Of a stretch of DNA of 64,000 nt, positions 26,253-35,040 are shown piece by piece (within the stretch, counting starts at the first letter, position 1; every line of letters starts with the position of its first letter). This DNA is from an uncultured bacterium (GTDB taxonomy: Bacteria > Planctomycetota > Phycisphaerae > Phycisphaerales > SM1A02). Location: positions 17,313 through 81,312 of the forward strand of contig CAIUGT010000008.1 of the NCBI GenBank assembly GCA_903898755.1, read 5' to 3'. A program made the translations under genes and the position numbers. Below the pieces are notes generated by a model, which worked only from the letters and a program-made list of their open reading frames with translations, was not told where the DNA came from and made no database searches.

Positions 26253-27242
26253 TCAACCCAATTCAAATGTGGTCACGCCAAAAATATTTTGGAATGGGCG
26301 CGGTAGCGGGGGACCAAATGCCATGCGGGCGCAGCCAAATACCTCTGTGAAACCGTTGTGTTTCACCATTTCGACGCCAGATGTGTTGCACTCTGGAACA
26401 TCAATTTGCACTTGCTGATTTGGCAAGCGCGCCAGCAACGATTGGAAAAGTATGCGCGCGGTTTCGGGATCGTTCGCAAAAAGCGGACCAATTTTGTAGC
26501 CCGTTCTGCACGGTCTTGCCACCGCATAGCCAGAGAGATTTCCATTGCGCATGGCGCCAAGAGCGTGGCACGCAGGTTGCGAAATCCATCGCCGTAAAAA
26601 TTGGGAGCGCGGCGCCATAAAAATTGCTTGGTCGAATTGGTTGATTTCTTCAAAGGCAATTGTGGACAGATCAACAACACTGACGCCGGCGAAATAAGTT
26701 GCAGAGGGAACAGGGTTGTCTGAGTCACGTTGATGAACTAAAGAAACTTGTGAATCAATTGTGGCTGAGTTCACAAGAGTGCTGTCCGATGACATTGTCA
26801 GCTGAGTTGCTGATGTACTTTCGCGCGAGGATTCCACTCTTTGAAATCGCAAGTCACGGTAAAGAAACTGAAAGCCGCCTTTGGCGTAAAAACTTTGCAT
26901 GTTGAACACGCCATCCATCTCAATGCGAGCTGGCGCATGAAGTCGCTGGATCAAACGGTCACGTCGAGCGATCCATAATTGATGGCCAAAATTGCGACCT
27001 CGAAATCCTGGATGGACAATAAATAAGCCCATAAAGCCGCAGACTCCGCTGTAATTCACAATGGATCCGCCTCCGATCATTTCGCCGTTGAATTCCGCCG
27101 CTATGAACGCGTCAGGATCGGTCGCCCAAAATATGTCCGCGTCATGTAGGCCAGGATTCCAACCTTCATTGGCCGCCCAGTCCACAATGACATCAAGTTC
27201 CGCTCGCGTCATGTTACGAATGTGAAGTTGATCAGTGGTCAT
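26253..27242 (-). CDS. GNAT acetyltransferase with YitH/HslE-type second domain
   Basis: 329 residues. The N-terminal GNAT domain (about 1-130) has the acetyl-CoA loop as VHPGFRGRNFGHQLW and a following FYAKGGFQFLYRD strand. The C-terminal half (about 165-325) with GYAVARPCRTGYKIGPLFA is the PF18014-like second domain. The substrate is unknown. It is the third gene after the MBL-rhodanese and rhodanese-DUF2892 genes on the same strand, 73 bp from the nearest, so co-transcription is possible. Confidence 0.75.
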   Translation of the reverse strand: MTTDQLHIRNMTRAELDVIVDWAANEGWNPGLHDADIFWATDPDAFIAAEFNGEMIGGGSIVNYSGVCGFMGLFIVHPGFRGRNFGHQLWIARRDRLIQRLHAPARIEMDGVFNMQSFYAKGGFQFLYRDLRFQRVESSRESTSATQLTMSSDSTLVNSATIDSQVSLVHQRDSDNPVPSATYFAGVSVVDLSTIAFEEINQFDQAIFMAPRSQFLRRWISQPACHALGAMRNGNLSGYAVARPCRTGYKIGPLFANDPETARILFQSLLARLPNQQVQIDVPECNTSGVEMVKHNGFTEVFGCARMAFGPPLPRPFQNIFGVTTFELG

Positions 27243-27315
27243 GCATGGACTCTGCTGTCAAAATGAGGTGGTAATTTTTTAGCGAAGGTCATTCCAATAA
27301 ATAATCGCGAATATT

Positions 27316-27960
27316 TTAGATGCCACACGAATCGGTGCCGGAATTGAATTTGTTCCAAGGCATTTTTCCAATGATCGACGCCAAGGCGCAAGTTCCAGAA
27401 ACGCCAGCGAATGTGAGACCCGCGCCGAAAAACGCCGGAATTGCAATGAAGGTCGGGTGAACAAACCATGCGAGCGCGGCGCCCACAAGGACTCCAAGAC
27501 CGATCACAATTTGAACTTGGCGCATGACGCTGATCTTTGAAACTGCTGTATTGAGCACAACAGGAAATTGTTCTGATTTCCACCCTTCAATGCCGCCAGT
27601 CATGGAGCTGATAGCCAATCCCGTGCTTGCGAACTCCGCCATCATGCGAGCGGCGTCAGTGGCGCGGCGCCCACTTTTGCAATGCATCACCATGCGTTGA
27701 CCAGGTTTTGCCATGGAGCGCACTTGGCTGGGATTGAAAGTTGACAGTGCTGCAAGTTGCGCGCCTTGAATTCGCTCGCGCGCATGCTCGTCGGCCTCGC
27801 GGACATCAACTAAAATGGCATCCCCAGACTCAAGCCATTTTCGCACTTCGCGCGGATGCACATTGGCTACGGCGCTGTTTGTAGATTTAGTTTTGTCTTG
27901 AATTTCAGAGATTGTTTGTGCTGAAAAAGAAGTTTGTTGTGTGTCTTTTGTTGAGTTCAT
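27316..27960 (-). CDS. rhodanese domain fused to DUF2892 membrane domain (YgaP-like)
   Basis: 214 residues from ATG 27960, which has a GGAG ribosome binding site 8 bases upstream; a longer reading to 28005 lacks one. The rhodanese domain (about 34-140) includes ILVDVREADEHARERIQGA and the persulfide-forming Cys at about 94 in MHCKSGRR. Two transmembrane segments (about 150-200) form the DUF2892 unit. E. coli YgaP has the same layout and carries sulfane sulfur at the inner membrane. It lies 58 bp after the MBL-rhodanese gene, so both probably belong to one persulfide-handling unit. Confidence 0.85.
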   Translation of the reverse strand: MNSTKDTQQTSFSAQTISEIQDKTKSTNSAVANVHPREVRKWLESGDAILVDVREADEHARERIQGAQLAALSTFNPSQVRSMAKPGQRMVMHCKSGRRATDAARMMAEFASTGLAISSMTGGIEGWKSEQFPVVLNTAVSKISVMRQVQIVIGLGVLVGAALAWFVHPTFIAIPAFFGAGLTFAGVSGTCALASIIGKMPWNKFNSGTDSCGI

Positions 27961-28018
27961 GGAGTTCTCCGAATTGAATTGTGATTTCTGGGCGCTCATA
28001 TGCAACGCAATAACCCTC

Positions 28019-29440
28019 TCATACTTTAGCTTTTTGCCACGCGTTCAATCCGCCTGCAAGATTTGCAACCTGATAGCCGTGTTTCTGTAACAGTGAGCAT
28101 GAAAGCGATGAGCGCCCGCCACCAAAGCAGTTCACAAGCACGTTTCGGTCTTTTGGCACTTCCTGAATCCGTGCAAGTAGCCGTGTGTGCGCAATATTGA
28201 CTGCGCCAGGAATGTGGCCGCCAGCAAATTCTGTTTTTCGCCGCGCATCAAGCACGAATGGGTGCTCATTGGCAAGCAATGTTTGCGCTTGCGCAACCGA
28301 AACTTCGTCAGTGGAAACAAGCTTTCCGCCCGCGGCTTCATAGTGCTTCATGTCACTAGCTTCAAACCAACCAGCGAAGTTGTCCAAGCCAACTCGAATC
28401 AAATCGCGCACGGCCTCGTCCAAACGTGATGCTTGAACAATGAGATATATTTTTTCATGCTCATCAATAACTGAGCCCGCGTCCGTGTTGAATGAATTGG
28501 AAAGACGCAATGACAGCGCGCCTGCAATATGTCCCGCTTTGAAATCAGCCCATGGACGAGTGTCCACGATGGCGCACGTTCGGCCATCGATTGATTTCAT
28601 TTCTGCTGCGGTGATGTGTTGCAACTTTGGAACGCCACCTAGAACTTTGGGACCCATCTTGTTGTCGCGTTTCATGTTGGCGAAATACAAAGGCGGTTCG
28701 GGTTGACCATCCAAAATAAAATCCACAAATCGCGCCTCGCTTTGCGCGGCCAAGATGGATGGGTTGAACATTTTTTCGTAACCAACTGTGGTTTGAGGAA
28801 CAGCGCCAAGTGATTTTCCACACGAACTTCCCGCACCATGACCCGGCCAAACCTGCAGGTAATCAGGCCATTTCATGAAATTTCCAACGGCCTGGTACAG
28901 CCGATGTGCCGACTTGTCCGCGATGCCCACAAGACCAGCGGCCGATTCCAAAAGATCGGGTCGGCCCACATCACCTACAAAAATAAAATCGCCCGTGGCC
29001 ACACCCATGGGTTTGTCAGCGCCGCCACCAATGTCGGTGACCATGAAACTGAGATGCTCCGGAGTGTGGCCCGGGGTGTGAATTGCCTTGAGTTGAATTT
29101 TTCCAATCATGAATATGTCGCCATCTTTGAGCAACTGATGGTTGTAACTTCCGCCGCCAATTTTCTTGTTGAGCCATTGGTATTTCCAATCGGCGTCGCC
29201 TTCGTCGCTGACAAAAACTTTCGCTCCTTTTTCCGCCAACTCGCGCGCGCCAGAAATAAAGTCTGCGTGGATGTGGGTTTCCGCCACGGCAACAATACGT
29301 AGGCCGTTGGCTGCCGCGACCATTTCATAGCGATCCACATCGCGTTCAGGATCAATCACAACGGCCTCACCAGTGCGTTGACAACCGATCACATAGGCGG
29401 CCTCCGCCAATTTGTCGTCGTAGACCATTCGTAAAAACAT
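28019..29440 (-). CDS. MBL-fold persulfide dioxygenase-like protein with two rhodanese domains
   Basis: 473 residues from ATG 29440, chosen for the AAGGAG seven bases upstream. The N-terminal domain is ETHE1/Blh-like: THIHAD at 55-60, HTPGHTPEHLSF, GDFIFVGDVGRPDLL and WPGHGAGSSCGK give the mononuclear iron ligands. Two rhodanese domains follow. In the first, the loop that should hold the active Cys reads VQASRLDE, so it looks inactive. In the second the Cys is present at about 438 (VNCFGGGRSS). Such proteins oxidise glutathione or low-molecular-weight persulfide to sulfite and pass on sulfane sulfur. Confidence 0.88.
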   Translation of the reverse strand: MFLRMVYDDKLAEAAYVIGCQRTGEAVVIDPERDVDRYEMVAAANGLRIVAVAETHIHADFISGARELAEKGAKVFVSDEGDADWKYQWLNKKIGGGSYNHQLLKDGDIFMIGKIQLKAIHTPGHTPEHLSFMVTDIGGGADKPMGVATGDFIFVGDVGRPDLLESAAGLVGIADKSAHRLYQAVGNFMKWPDYLQVWPGHGAGSSCGKSLGAVPQTTVGYEKMFNPSILAAQSEARFVDFILDGQPEPPLYFANMKRDNKMGPKVLGGVPKLQHITAAEMKSIDGRTCAIVDTRPWADFKAGHIAGALSLRLSNSFNTDAGSVIDEHEKIYLIVQASRLDEAVRDLIRVGLDNFAGWFEASDMKHYEAAGGKLVSTDEVSVAQAQTLLANEHPFVLDARRKTEFAGGHIPGAVNIAHTRLLARIQEVPKDRNVLVNCFGGGRSSLSCSLLQKHGYQVANLAGGLNAWQKAKV

Positions 29441-29610
29441 ATGAAAGCTCCTTGTGTGCGCAATGTCTTTCATTGATCGGCGCTACGTGATTCTATCCTT
29501 GTATGTGTTTCAGGCGATTGCGTTGCAATAGTTTCAATAAATCAATATTGAAAATCTTAAATTGAAAAACGCAATTCACTTATCATGAAGTCACTACAGA
29601 AAGGATGTGT

Positions 29611-29973
29611 ATGACAACAATTCAAGTGTTTGATCCCGCCATGTGTTGCGGCACTGGCGTGTGTGGGGTGGACATCAATCAGCAACTTGTTCATTTTGCG
29701 GCGGATTCTGAGTGGGTGAAACAACAAGGAGTGAAACTTGAGCGTTTCAATTTGGCGCAGCAACCCATGGTGTTCGTTGAAAATGCTTTGGTGAAAAACT
29801 TTCTTCAACACTCGGGACCAGAGGGTTTGCCTTTGGTGTTGCTCAACGGAGAGATCGCGCTTGCGGGGCGCTATCCAAGTCGTGATGAATTGAAGCGGTG
29901 GGCTGGTTTGCAAATCGCACAAGACAAACCGAAAGGTGGCGATTGTTGCGGCGGCAAGGGTTGCTGCTCTTGA
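29611..29973 (+). CDS. arsD: arsenite metallochaperone / trans-acting repressor ArsD
   Basis: 120 residues from ATG 29611, seven bases after AGAAAGG; an upstream ATG at 29605 lacks proper spacing. The As(III)-binding cysteines fall at 12, 13 and 18 (MCCGTGVCG), exactly as in the R773 protein. C-terminal pairs Cys112-113 and 118-119 are also kept (DCCGGKGCC). ArsD delivers arsenite to ArsA and is a weak repressor of its operon. It lies 36 bp before arsA. An A+T-rich stretch upstream (29536-29575) contains the palindrome TCAATATTGA, a possible operator. Confidence 0.92.
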   Translation: MTTIQVFDPAMCCGTGVCGVDINQQLVHFAADSEWVKQQGVKLERFNLAQQPMVFVENALVKNFLQHSGPEGLPLVLLNGEIALAGRYPSRDELKRWAGLQIAQDKPKGGDCCGGKGCCS

Positions 29974-30009
29974 TGAACTCAAGCTTGTAATTGTCTGAAG
30001 AAGACCAAT

Positions 30010-31770
30010 ATGCTTTTTCTTGATTCCCCACCGCAATTCATATTTTTCACGGGCAAAGGCGGCGTGGGGAAAACATCTCTTGCTTGTGCCACTGCGGTGC
30101 GTTTGGCGGACCAAGGTTCGCGCGTGTTGTTGGTGAGTACGGATCCCGCTTCCAATGTTGGGCAAGTGTTTGGTGTTGCGATTGGCAACCACATCACGGC
30201 GATTCCTGGCGTTGTAAATTTGTCGGCGCTCGAAATTGATCCGCCCGCAGCCGCGCAAGCTTATCGAGAGCGCATTGTTGGTCCGGTGCGCGGAGTGTTG
30301 CCCGACGCAGTTGTGAAAGGAATCGAGGAACAACTTTCTGGCGCATGCACCACCGAGATCGCGGCCTTTGATGAGTTCACTTCGCTGCTGACTGACGCGG
30401 AATTGACTCGGCAATATGACCACATTCTTTTTGACACCGCCCCAACTGGTCACACCATCCGATTATTGAAATTGCCGGGCGCGTGGAGCGGGTTTCTGAA
30501 AGAAGGTGCGGGCGATGCTTCCTGCTTGGGACCGTTGTCGGGTTTGCAAAAGCAGCGCGATCAATACAAGTCCGCGGTGGACGCGCTTGCAAGTCCAACT
30601 CGCACGCGCTTGGTGTTGGTTGCGCGCGCGCAAAGTTCAACATTGCGCGAAGTGTCGCGAACGCATGAGGAATTGGCTGCGATTCACTTTGCGAATCAAT
30701 ATCTAGTGATCAACGGCATATTGCCGCAGAGCGAGGCATTGATCGATCTATTGGCTGCCGCTGTTGTGCGCCGCGAGCAGCAGGCGTTGGCGAACATGCC
30801 AGCCATCTTGCGCGCATTGCCAATTGATCATGTTCCGTTGAAGGCATTCAACCTGGTTGGGCTTTCTTCGTTGCGCGAATTATTGAAGCCTGGTGCTTGC
30901 GATCCACCGTGCGCGCCACTTGTTCTTGCTCAGTTCGCGGCTCCCAAACTCTCCACGTTGGTGGATGGAATTGAAATGGACGGGCATGGTTTGGTGATGG
31001 TCATGGGCAAAGGCGGCGTTGGCAAAACAACATTGGCGGCGGCGATCGCAGTGTCGCTTGCTCGTCGCGGTCACAAGGTGCATTTGACAACATCCGATCC
31101 CGCGGCGCATCTTGCTGAGACGTTGCATGGCGCTCTTGAAAATCTGCAAGTGAGTCGCATCGATCCACTGGTGGAAACAGAGCGTTACCAAGCGCACGTG
31201 TTGGAAACCAAGGGCAAGGATTTGGATGAGCAAGGTCGATTGATGTTGATGGAAGATTTGCGCTCTCCGTGCACGGAAGAAATAGCTGTATTTAGCGCAT
31301 TTTCACGCATTATTCGCGAGGCGGGGAAATGCTTTGTGGTGATGGATACCGCGCCCACGGGCCACACTCTTTTACTGCTTGATGCCACGGGCGCGTATCA
31401 CCGTGAAATTGCGCGGCAGATGACGAAGTCAAACATGCATTTCACAACTCCCATGATGCAGTTGCAGGATCCAAAGCAAACCAAAGTGTTGTTGGTGACA
31501 TTGGCGGAGACCACGCCGGTTCTTGAGGCGGCGAATCTTCAAACGGACTTGCGCCGCGCTGGCATTGAGCCTTGGGCTTGGATTGTGAATAATAGTTTGG
31601 CGTTGGCGCGCCCCGTGTCGCCTTTGTTGCAACAGCGGGCGCGCAACGAGTTGGCGCAAATTAAATTGGTCTCACACACACATGCCAAGCGCTATGCGGT
31701 GGTGCCACTTCAAGCGAGCGAACCTGTTGGTGTGGAGTTGTTGGAGCAACTGACGCTGGACGTACATTGA
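30010..31770 (+). CDS. arsA: arsenical pump-driving ATPase ArsA
   Basis: 586 residues with the two-halves structure of bacterial ArsA. P-loops GKGGVGKT are at 15-22 and 333-340, and DTAPTGHT switch motifs follow in each half. The metalloid-site cysteines fall at 113, 172 and 421, matching Cys113/172/422 of the R773 enzyme. It binds arsenite or antimonite from ArsD and drives the ArsB efflux channel. No arsB, acr3, arsR or arsC gene lies within this window on either side, so its membrane partner must be elsewhere or different. Confidence 0.93.
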   Translation: MLFLDSPPQFIFFTGKGGVGKTSLACATAVRLADQGSRVLLVSTDPASNVGQVFGVAIGNHITAIPGVVNLSALEIDPPAAAQAYRERIVGPVRGVLPDAVVKGIEEQLSGACTTEIAAFDEFTSLLTDAELTRQYDHILFDTAPTGHTIRLLKLPGAWSGFLKEGAGDASCLGPLSGLQKQRDQYKSAVDALASPTRTRLVLVARAQSSTLREVSRTHEELAAIHFANQYLVINGILPQSEALIDLLAAAVVRREQQALANMPAILRALPIDHVPLKAFNLVGLSSLRELLKPGACDPPCAPLVLAQFAAPKLSTLVDGIEMDGHGLVMVMGKGGVGKTTLAAAIAVSLARRGHKVHLTTSDPAAHLAETLHGALENLQVSRIDPLVETERYQAHVLETKGKDLDEQGRLMLMEDLRSPCTEEIAVFSAFSRIIREAGKCFVVMDTAPTGHTLLLLDATGAYHREIARQMTKSNMHFTTPMMQLQDPKQTKVLLVTLAETTPVLEAANLQTDLRRAGIEPWAWIVNNSLALARPVSPLLQQRARNELAQIKLVSHTHAKRYAVVPLQASEPVGVELLEQLTLDVH

Positions 31771-31848
31771 TTCCCTCCCAACTTTTGCCATAGCTACATA
31801 CGCCCTCGAGCAACGTACCGACTCTGCTCTCGTTGCTATTCTCGGAAC

Positions 31849-32619
31849 ATGTATCCCGTAGTCGACAAGTTCCTTTCATTTCCAACACCAGTGATCTTGG
31901 TGCTTGCTGTTCTACTTTGGGCCGCGATCGCGGTGTTTGTCAATCTTTTTGTTGTCCCCATTTTGTGCGGGCGCGACGGAAAAAAACTTGGCAAGTTTGA
32001 GGCCGAAGTGACATCGCAAATCGCGTTGGCATTTGGCTTGCTTATTTCTTTCAATGCTGTGTGGATTTGGGATCGAAGCGAGCGCGTTCACTCCGCGGTG
32101 ATTGATGAAGCCTCCGCGTTGACAACCGTGCTTGATGATTGCGAAAATATGAGCGACCCCGCGCAAGCCAAAGAAATTCGTCAAACGGTGGCCGAATACA
32201 CACGCAATCTGATAGAGAATGAGTGGCCGTTGCTGAGTGGCCCACCATTTTCAATAACGCGATCGCGTGAAATTATAAAACTGCGTGATCTGGCAAAAAA
32301 AAGCGGCGACTCCGACATGATTGAAGGGATTAAATCCGCCGAAAAATCCCGCGAAGTTCGCATCCGTGATGGCATGGCGTATATGTCACCATCGCGCTGG
32401 AGCGTTGTTTTTGTATTGGCTATTTTGTTGTTGATCTCCATTGGCGCGTTGCACGGCGAGTCCCCGCGCGGACGAAAATTGGCGCTGACCTTGGTGACAC
32501 TCGCGGTTGCGTTTTGCTTCGCGGTATTGTTGGTGCACGCGCGACCCTTTGTTGGGCAGATGGCGATTCGACCCACGGAACTTCAATCGGTTTTCGTGCG
32601 CGCCCAAGCAACCCCTTGA
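31849..32619 (+). CDS. DUF4239 (bestrophin-like) membrane protein
   Basis: 256 residues with a transmembrane segment near the N-terminus (about 13-37), a second at about 55-75, a charged helical region (about 80-175) and two more segments at about 180-228. The pattern and the SFNAVWIWDR...VIDEASAL stretch after the second segment match DUF4239. The function of this family is not established; a distant link to bestrophin anion channels has been proposed. It follows arsA by 78 bp on the same strand but need not be functionally linked. Confidence 0.7.
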   Translation: MYPVVDKFLSFPTPVILVLAVLLWAAIAVFVNLFVVPILCGRDGKKLGKFEAEVTSQIALAFGLLISFNAVWIWDRSERVHSAVIDEASALTTVLDDCENMSDPAQAKEIRQTVAEYTRNLIENEWPLLSGPPFSITRSREIIKLRDLAKKSGDSDMIEGIKSAEKSREVRIRDGMAYMSPSRWSVVFVLAILLLISIGALHGESPRGRKLALTLVTLAVAFCFAVLLVHARPFVGQMAIRPTELQSVFVRAQATP

Positions 32620-32717
32620 AACACCAATTGTGTGAACCGTTTTCGTCGGCATGGCATTTGCAAGCAGTCATTTCTGATCCATCAATTCTAAAATAGGCAG
32701 CCACCCTTGGAGACCAT

Positions 32718-34049
32718 ATGAAGTTGAGCGAAACAAAACATGGCACCACGCTTGTTCTTTCTGTCAAAGGCCGCATTGACATGGAGACCGCCGCTGAATT
32801 TGGCGACGAGTTGCTTGCAAAGATCAAGGTGGAAGGTATTGAGAAAATTGTTCTTGATTTCAGCGGAGTTGGATTTGTTTCAAGCGCATGTTTGCGCGCG
32901 CTTATGCTTGGCTTGAAACAGGCGCGTGAATTGAAGGTCGCATTTGCGATCGCCGCAATGCAGCCCAAAGTTTTAGAAATATTCCAACTCAGCCGCATTG
33001 ACACGCTGATTCCATGTTTTGCCACCATTGAGCAGGCGATGAATAAAGTCGCCACGTCCGCCGCCGCCCAACAAGTGGTACGCGGGGAAAATGCAATGTC
33101 CGTTCATTTCTGGGGAACGCGAGGGTCCTTGCCCGCGCCGCTGACATTGCAACAGTTGCGTAATAAATTGGCGAGCGCGTTAGTGGCGGGGGTTGGCATG
33201 AATTTAGACACGATTGAAAGAGCCCATAGTTTTCTGGAGAGTTTGCCCTTTCACATTGGTGGCACATACGGAGGAAGCACTTCGTGTGTCGAGTTGAGCG
33301 CAAGTGAAAACAATGTGGTCTTGCTTGACATGGGTTCAGGCGCTCGCTTGGCGGGACAAGAAGCATTGCGCCGGTTGGCCGGGCGTGCCGGTGAATTTCA
33401 TATTTTCATGTCGCACTTGCATTGGGATCACATCATGGGATTTCCGTTTTTCACTCCGGCATATATCCCAGGTCAGCGCATTCATATTTATGGATGTCAC
33501 GATCAAATGGAGAATGCGTTTCGTCGCCAGCAAATGGAGCCAAGTTTTCCAGTTGATTTGTCGAAAATGGCTGCAAATATTGAATTTGTGCGCATTGAAC
33601 CGGGGCGCGTGCACAACATTGCGGGTTACCAAGTGAGCGCCAAGTTGCAGCAGCATCCAGGTGATGCCTATGGCTATCGATTTGAACGCAATGGAAAGTG
33701 TGTTGTGTATTCCACCGATGCGGAGCACAAACCGGAAAACAATCAGGATGCCGCCGCTTTTATTGAATTTTATCGCGATGCCGATTTGGTTATTTTTGAC
33801 GCCATGTATTCACTGGCCGACAGTGTCTCTGTAAAGGAAGATTGGGGACACTCCAGCAATGTGGTGGGCGTTGAATTGTGCCAGCAAGCGCGCGTCAAAC
33901 GTCTTGCATTGGTGCATCACGATCCAGCCAATGATGACGCCACCATTGAGCGTTTATGCCACGACGCTTTGCGGTTGGAAGAAATCACGCGCCAAGATTC
34001 GCGCCTTGAAGTTCTTGCCGCCTATGACGGGTTGGAGATTCAAATTTAA
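32718..34049 (+). CDS. STAS domain - metallo-beta-lactamase-fold fusion protein
   Basis: 443 residues, with GGAG five bases before the ATG. Residues 1-110 form a STAS/anti-sigma-factor-antagonist domain (IVLDFSGVGFVSSACLRALM). Ser56 sits where SpoIIAA is phosphorylated. Residues 125-440 form an MBL-fold hydrolase: FWGTRGSLPAP, GGSTSCVEL, the metal motif SHLHWDH at 232-238, YSTDAEH and LVHHDPAN. The catalytic part resembles the phosphodiesterase-like branch (Lactamase_B_2), so a cyclic nucleotide or phosphodiester is a possible substrate. It is convergent with the H-NOX signalling operon, which suggests, but does not prove, an output role there. Confidence 0.82.
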   Translation: MKLSETKHGTTLVLSVKGRIDMETAAEFGDELLAKIKVEGIEKIVLDFSGVGFVSSACLRALMLGLKQARELKVAFAIAAMQPKVLEIFQLSRIDTLIPCFATIEQAMNKVATSAAAQQVVRGENAMSVHFWGTRGSLPAPLTLQQLRNKLASALVAGVGMNLDTIERAHSFLESLPFHIGGTYGGSTSCVELSASENNVVLLDMGSGARLAGQEALRRLAGRAGEFHIFMSHLHWDHIMGFPFFTPAYIPGQRIHIYGCHDQMENAFRRQQMEPSFPVDLSKMAANIEFVRIEPGRVHNIAGYQVSAKLQQHPGDAYGYRFERNGKCVVYSTDAEHKPENNQDAAAFIEFYRDADLVIFDAMYSLADSVSVKEDWGHSSNVVGVELCQQARVKRLALVHHDPANDDATIERLCHDALRLEEITRQDSRLEVLAAYDGLEIQI

Positions 34050-34117
34050 ATTGCCATTGTGGTTGGATTTTCAAACGTGCGCTTACCCCGCCAACTTGAA
34101 TTTGGTACAACGGGCGC

Positions 34118-35038
34118 ATGAACACCAATCGCATTTGTAAATTGTTTTGTTCCGCCTCATTCATCGTGTCAGTTCTTTTGTGCTCGCCACTGACGGCGCA
34201 AACAACCGCGCCCGCTGCGCCAACTTCCGCCGCCGCAACAGCTGTCGCCGCCTCATGGCCCGCGGATGAAGCGGGTTTGAATGCGCTTGCTGCAAAATTA
34301 ATCAATGGTTGGTTCAAGCAAATTGCGGACAAGGATATGAAGGGCGTCATGGCCGCCATGCAACCCGCGTTCCAAGTGATCACGTTTGAGGGCGTCTTTG
34401 ATCCAGCCACAAGCATGGGCTATATCAGCAGTCTGGGAACCAAGGCGCCCAAGGTGAGCGACGTGATTGCCACACGTGTTGGCGACGCGTTGATTGCAAC
34501 GTGTCTTGTGAAAGCCGATCAAGAACTGGATGGCAAAAAACTTTCTTCAGACGCGATGCCGCGCTTGGGTGTGTGGCAGATTGTGGATGGCGCTTGGAAA
34601 ATGGCGGCGTGGGCCTCACTGAGTTCGCCATCTCCGCGACCCGCGCCCAAAGCGCCAGCCTTTGCCGGCGACGCTGCGATGAACACGCAGGGTGCCGCAT
34701 TGTTGACCAAGTTGTTAATGGCGCAGCATAAAAAAGATTTGCCCACCTTTGACGCCATGTTGGCAACAGGAATGCAAGTTGTGAATTTCAAGGGTCAGAA
34801 AGTGCGCGATGACATGATCAAGGGCGCGAAGATGGCGACCACGGAATTGCCTGTCATTGCCGACGCGCGCGCCACAAAGTGCGGCGATCTTCTGGTGGTG
34901 ACATGCAATCTCACCATGGGACAGAAAGTGGGTTGGGCCACTCTGCCCGCAAATCCAGCGCCATTTCTGGCCGTGTTTCAAGGTTCAGGTGATGCCGCAA
35001 AAGTAATCGCGCTGGCGAACACCAACAAGGAAAAATAA
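34118..35038 (+). CDS. exported protein with two NTF2-like halves
   Basis: 306 residues. A signal peptide ends near SPLTAQ and is followed by an Ala/Thr/Pro linker. Two similar halves follow (about 50-175 and 190-300). Each has a helix pair with LINGWFKQIADKDMKGV or LLMAQHKKDLPTFDAM, a VITFEG or VVNFKG strand, and a later DALIATCLV or DLLVVTCNL strand. This is typical of duplicated SnoaL/DUF4440-type NTF2-like folds. No catalytic residues can be assigned. It lies 68 bp after the STAS-MBL gene and only 2 bp from the stop of the convergent HD-GYP gene. Confidence 0.5.
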   Translation: MNTNRICKLFCSASFIVSVLLCSPLTAQTTAPAAPTSAAATAVAASWPADEAGLNALAAKLINGWFKQIADKDMKGVMAAMQPAFQVITFEGVFDPATSMGYISSLGTKAPKVSDVIATRVGDALIATCLVKADQELDGKKLSSDAMPRLGVWQIVDGAWKMAAWASLSSPSPRPAPKAPAFAGDAAMNTQGAALLTKLLMAQHKKDLPTFDAMLATGMQVVNFKGQKVRDDMIKGAKMATTELPVIADARATKCGDLLVVTCNLTMGQKVGWATLPANPAPFLAVFQGSGDAAKVIALANTNKEK

Positions 35039-35040
35039 AT

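Noticed and set aside
29557..30453. A 298-codon minus-strand open frame opposite arsD and arsA
   Set aside because: arsD and arsA are certain from their cysteine and P-loop motifs; the antisense product has no domain and no ribosome binding site.
31809..31837. AGCAACG/CGTTGCT inverted repeat after arsA as a terminator
   Set aside because: The loop is 15 bases and no T run follows, so it does not look like an intrinsic terminator.
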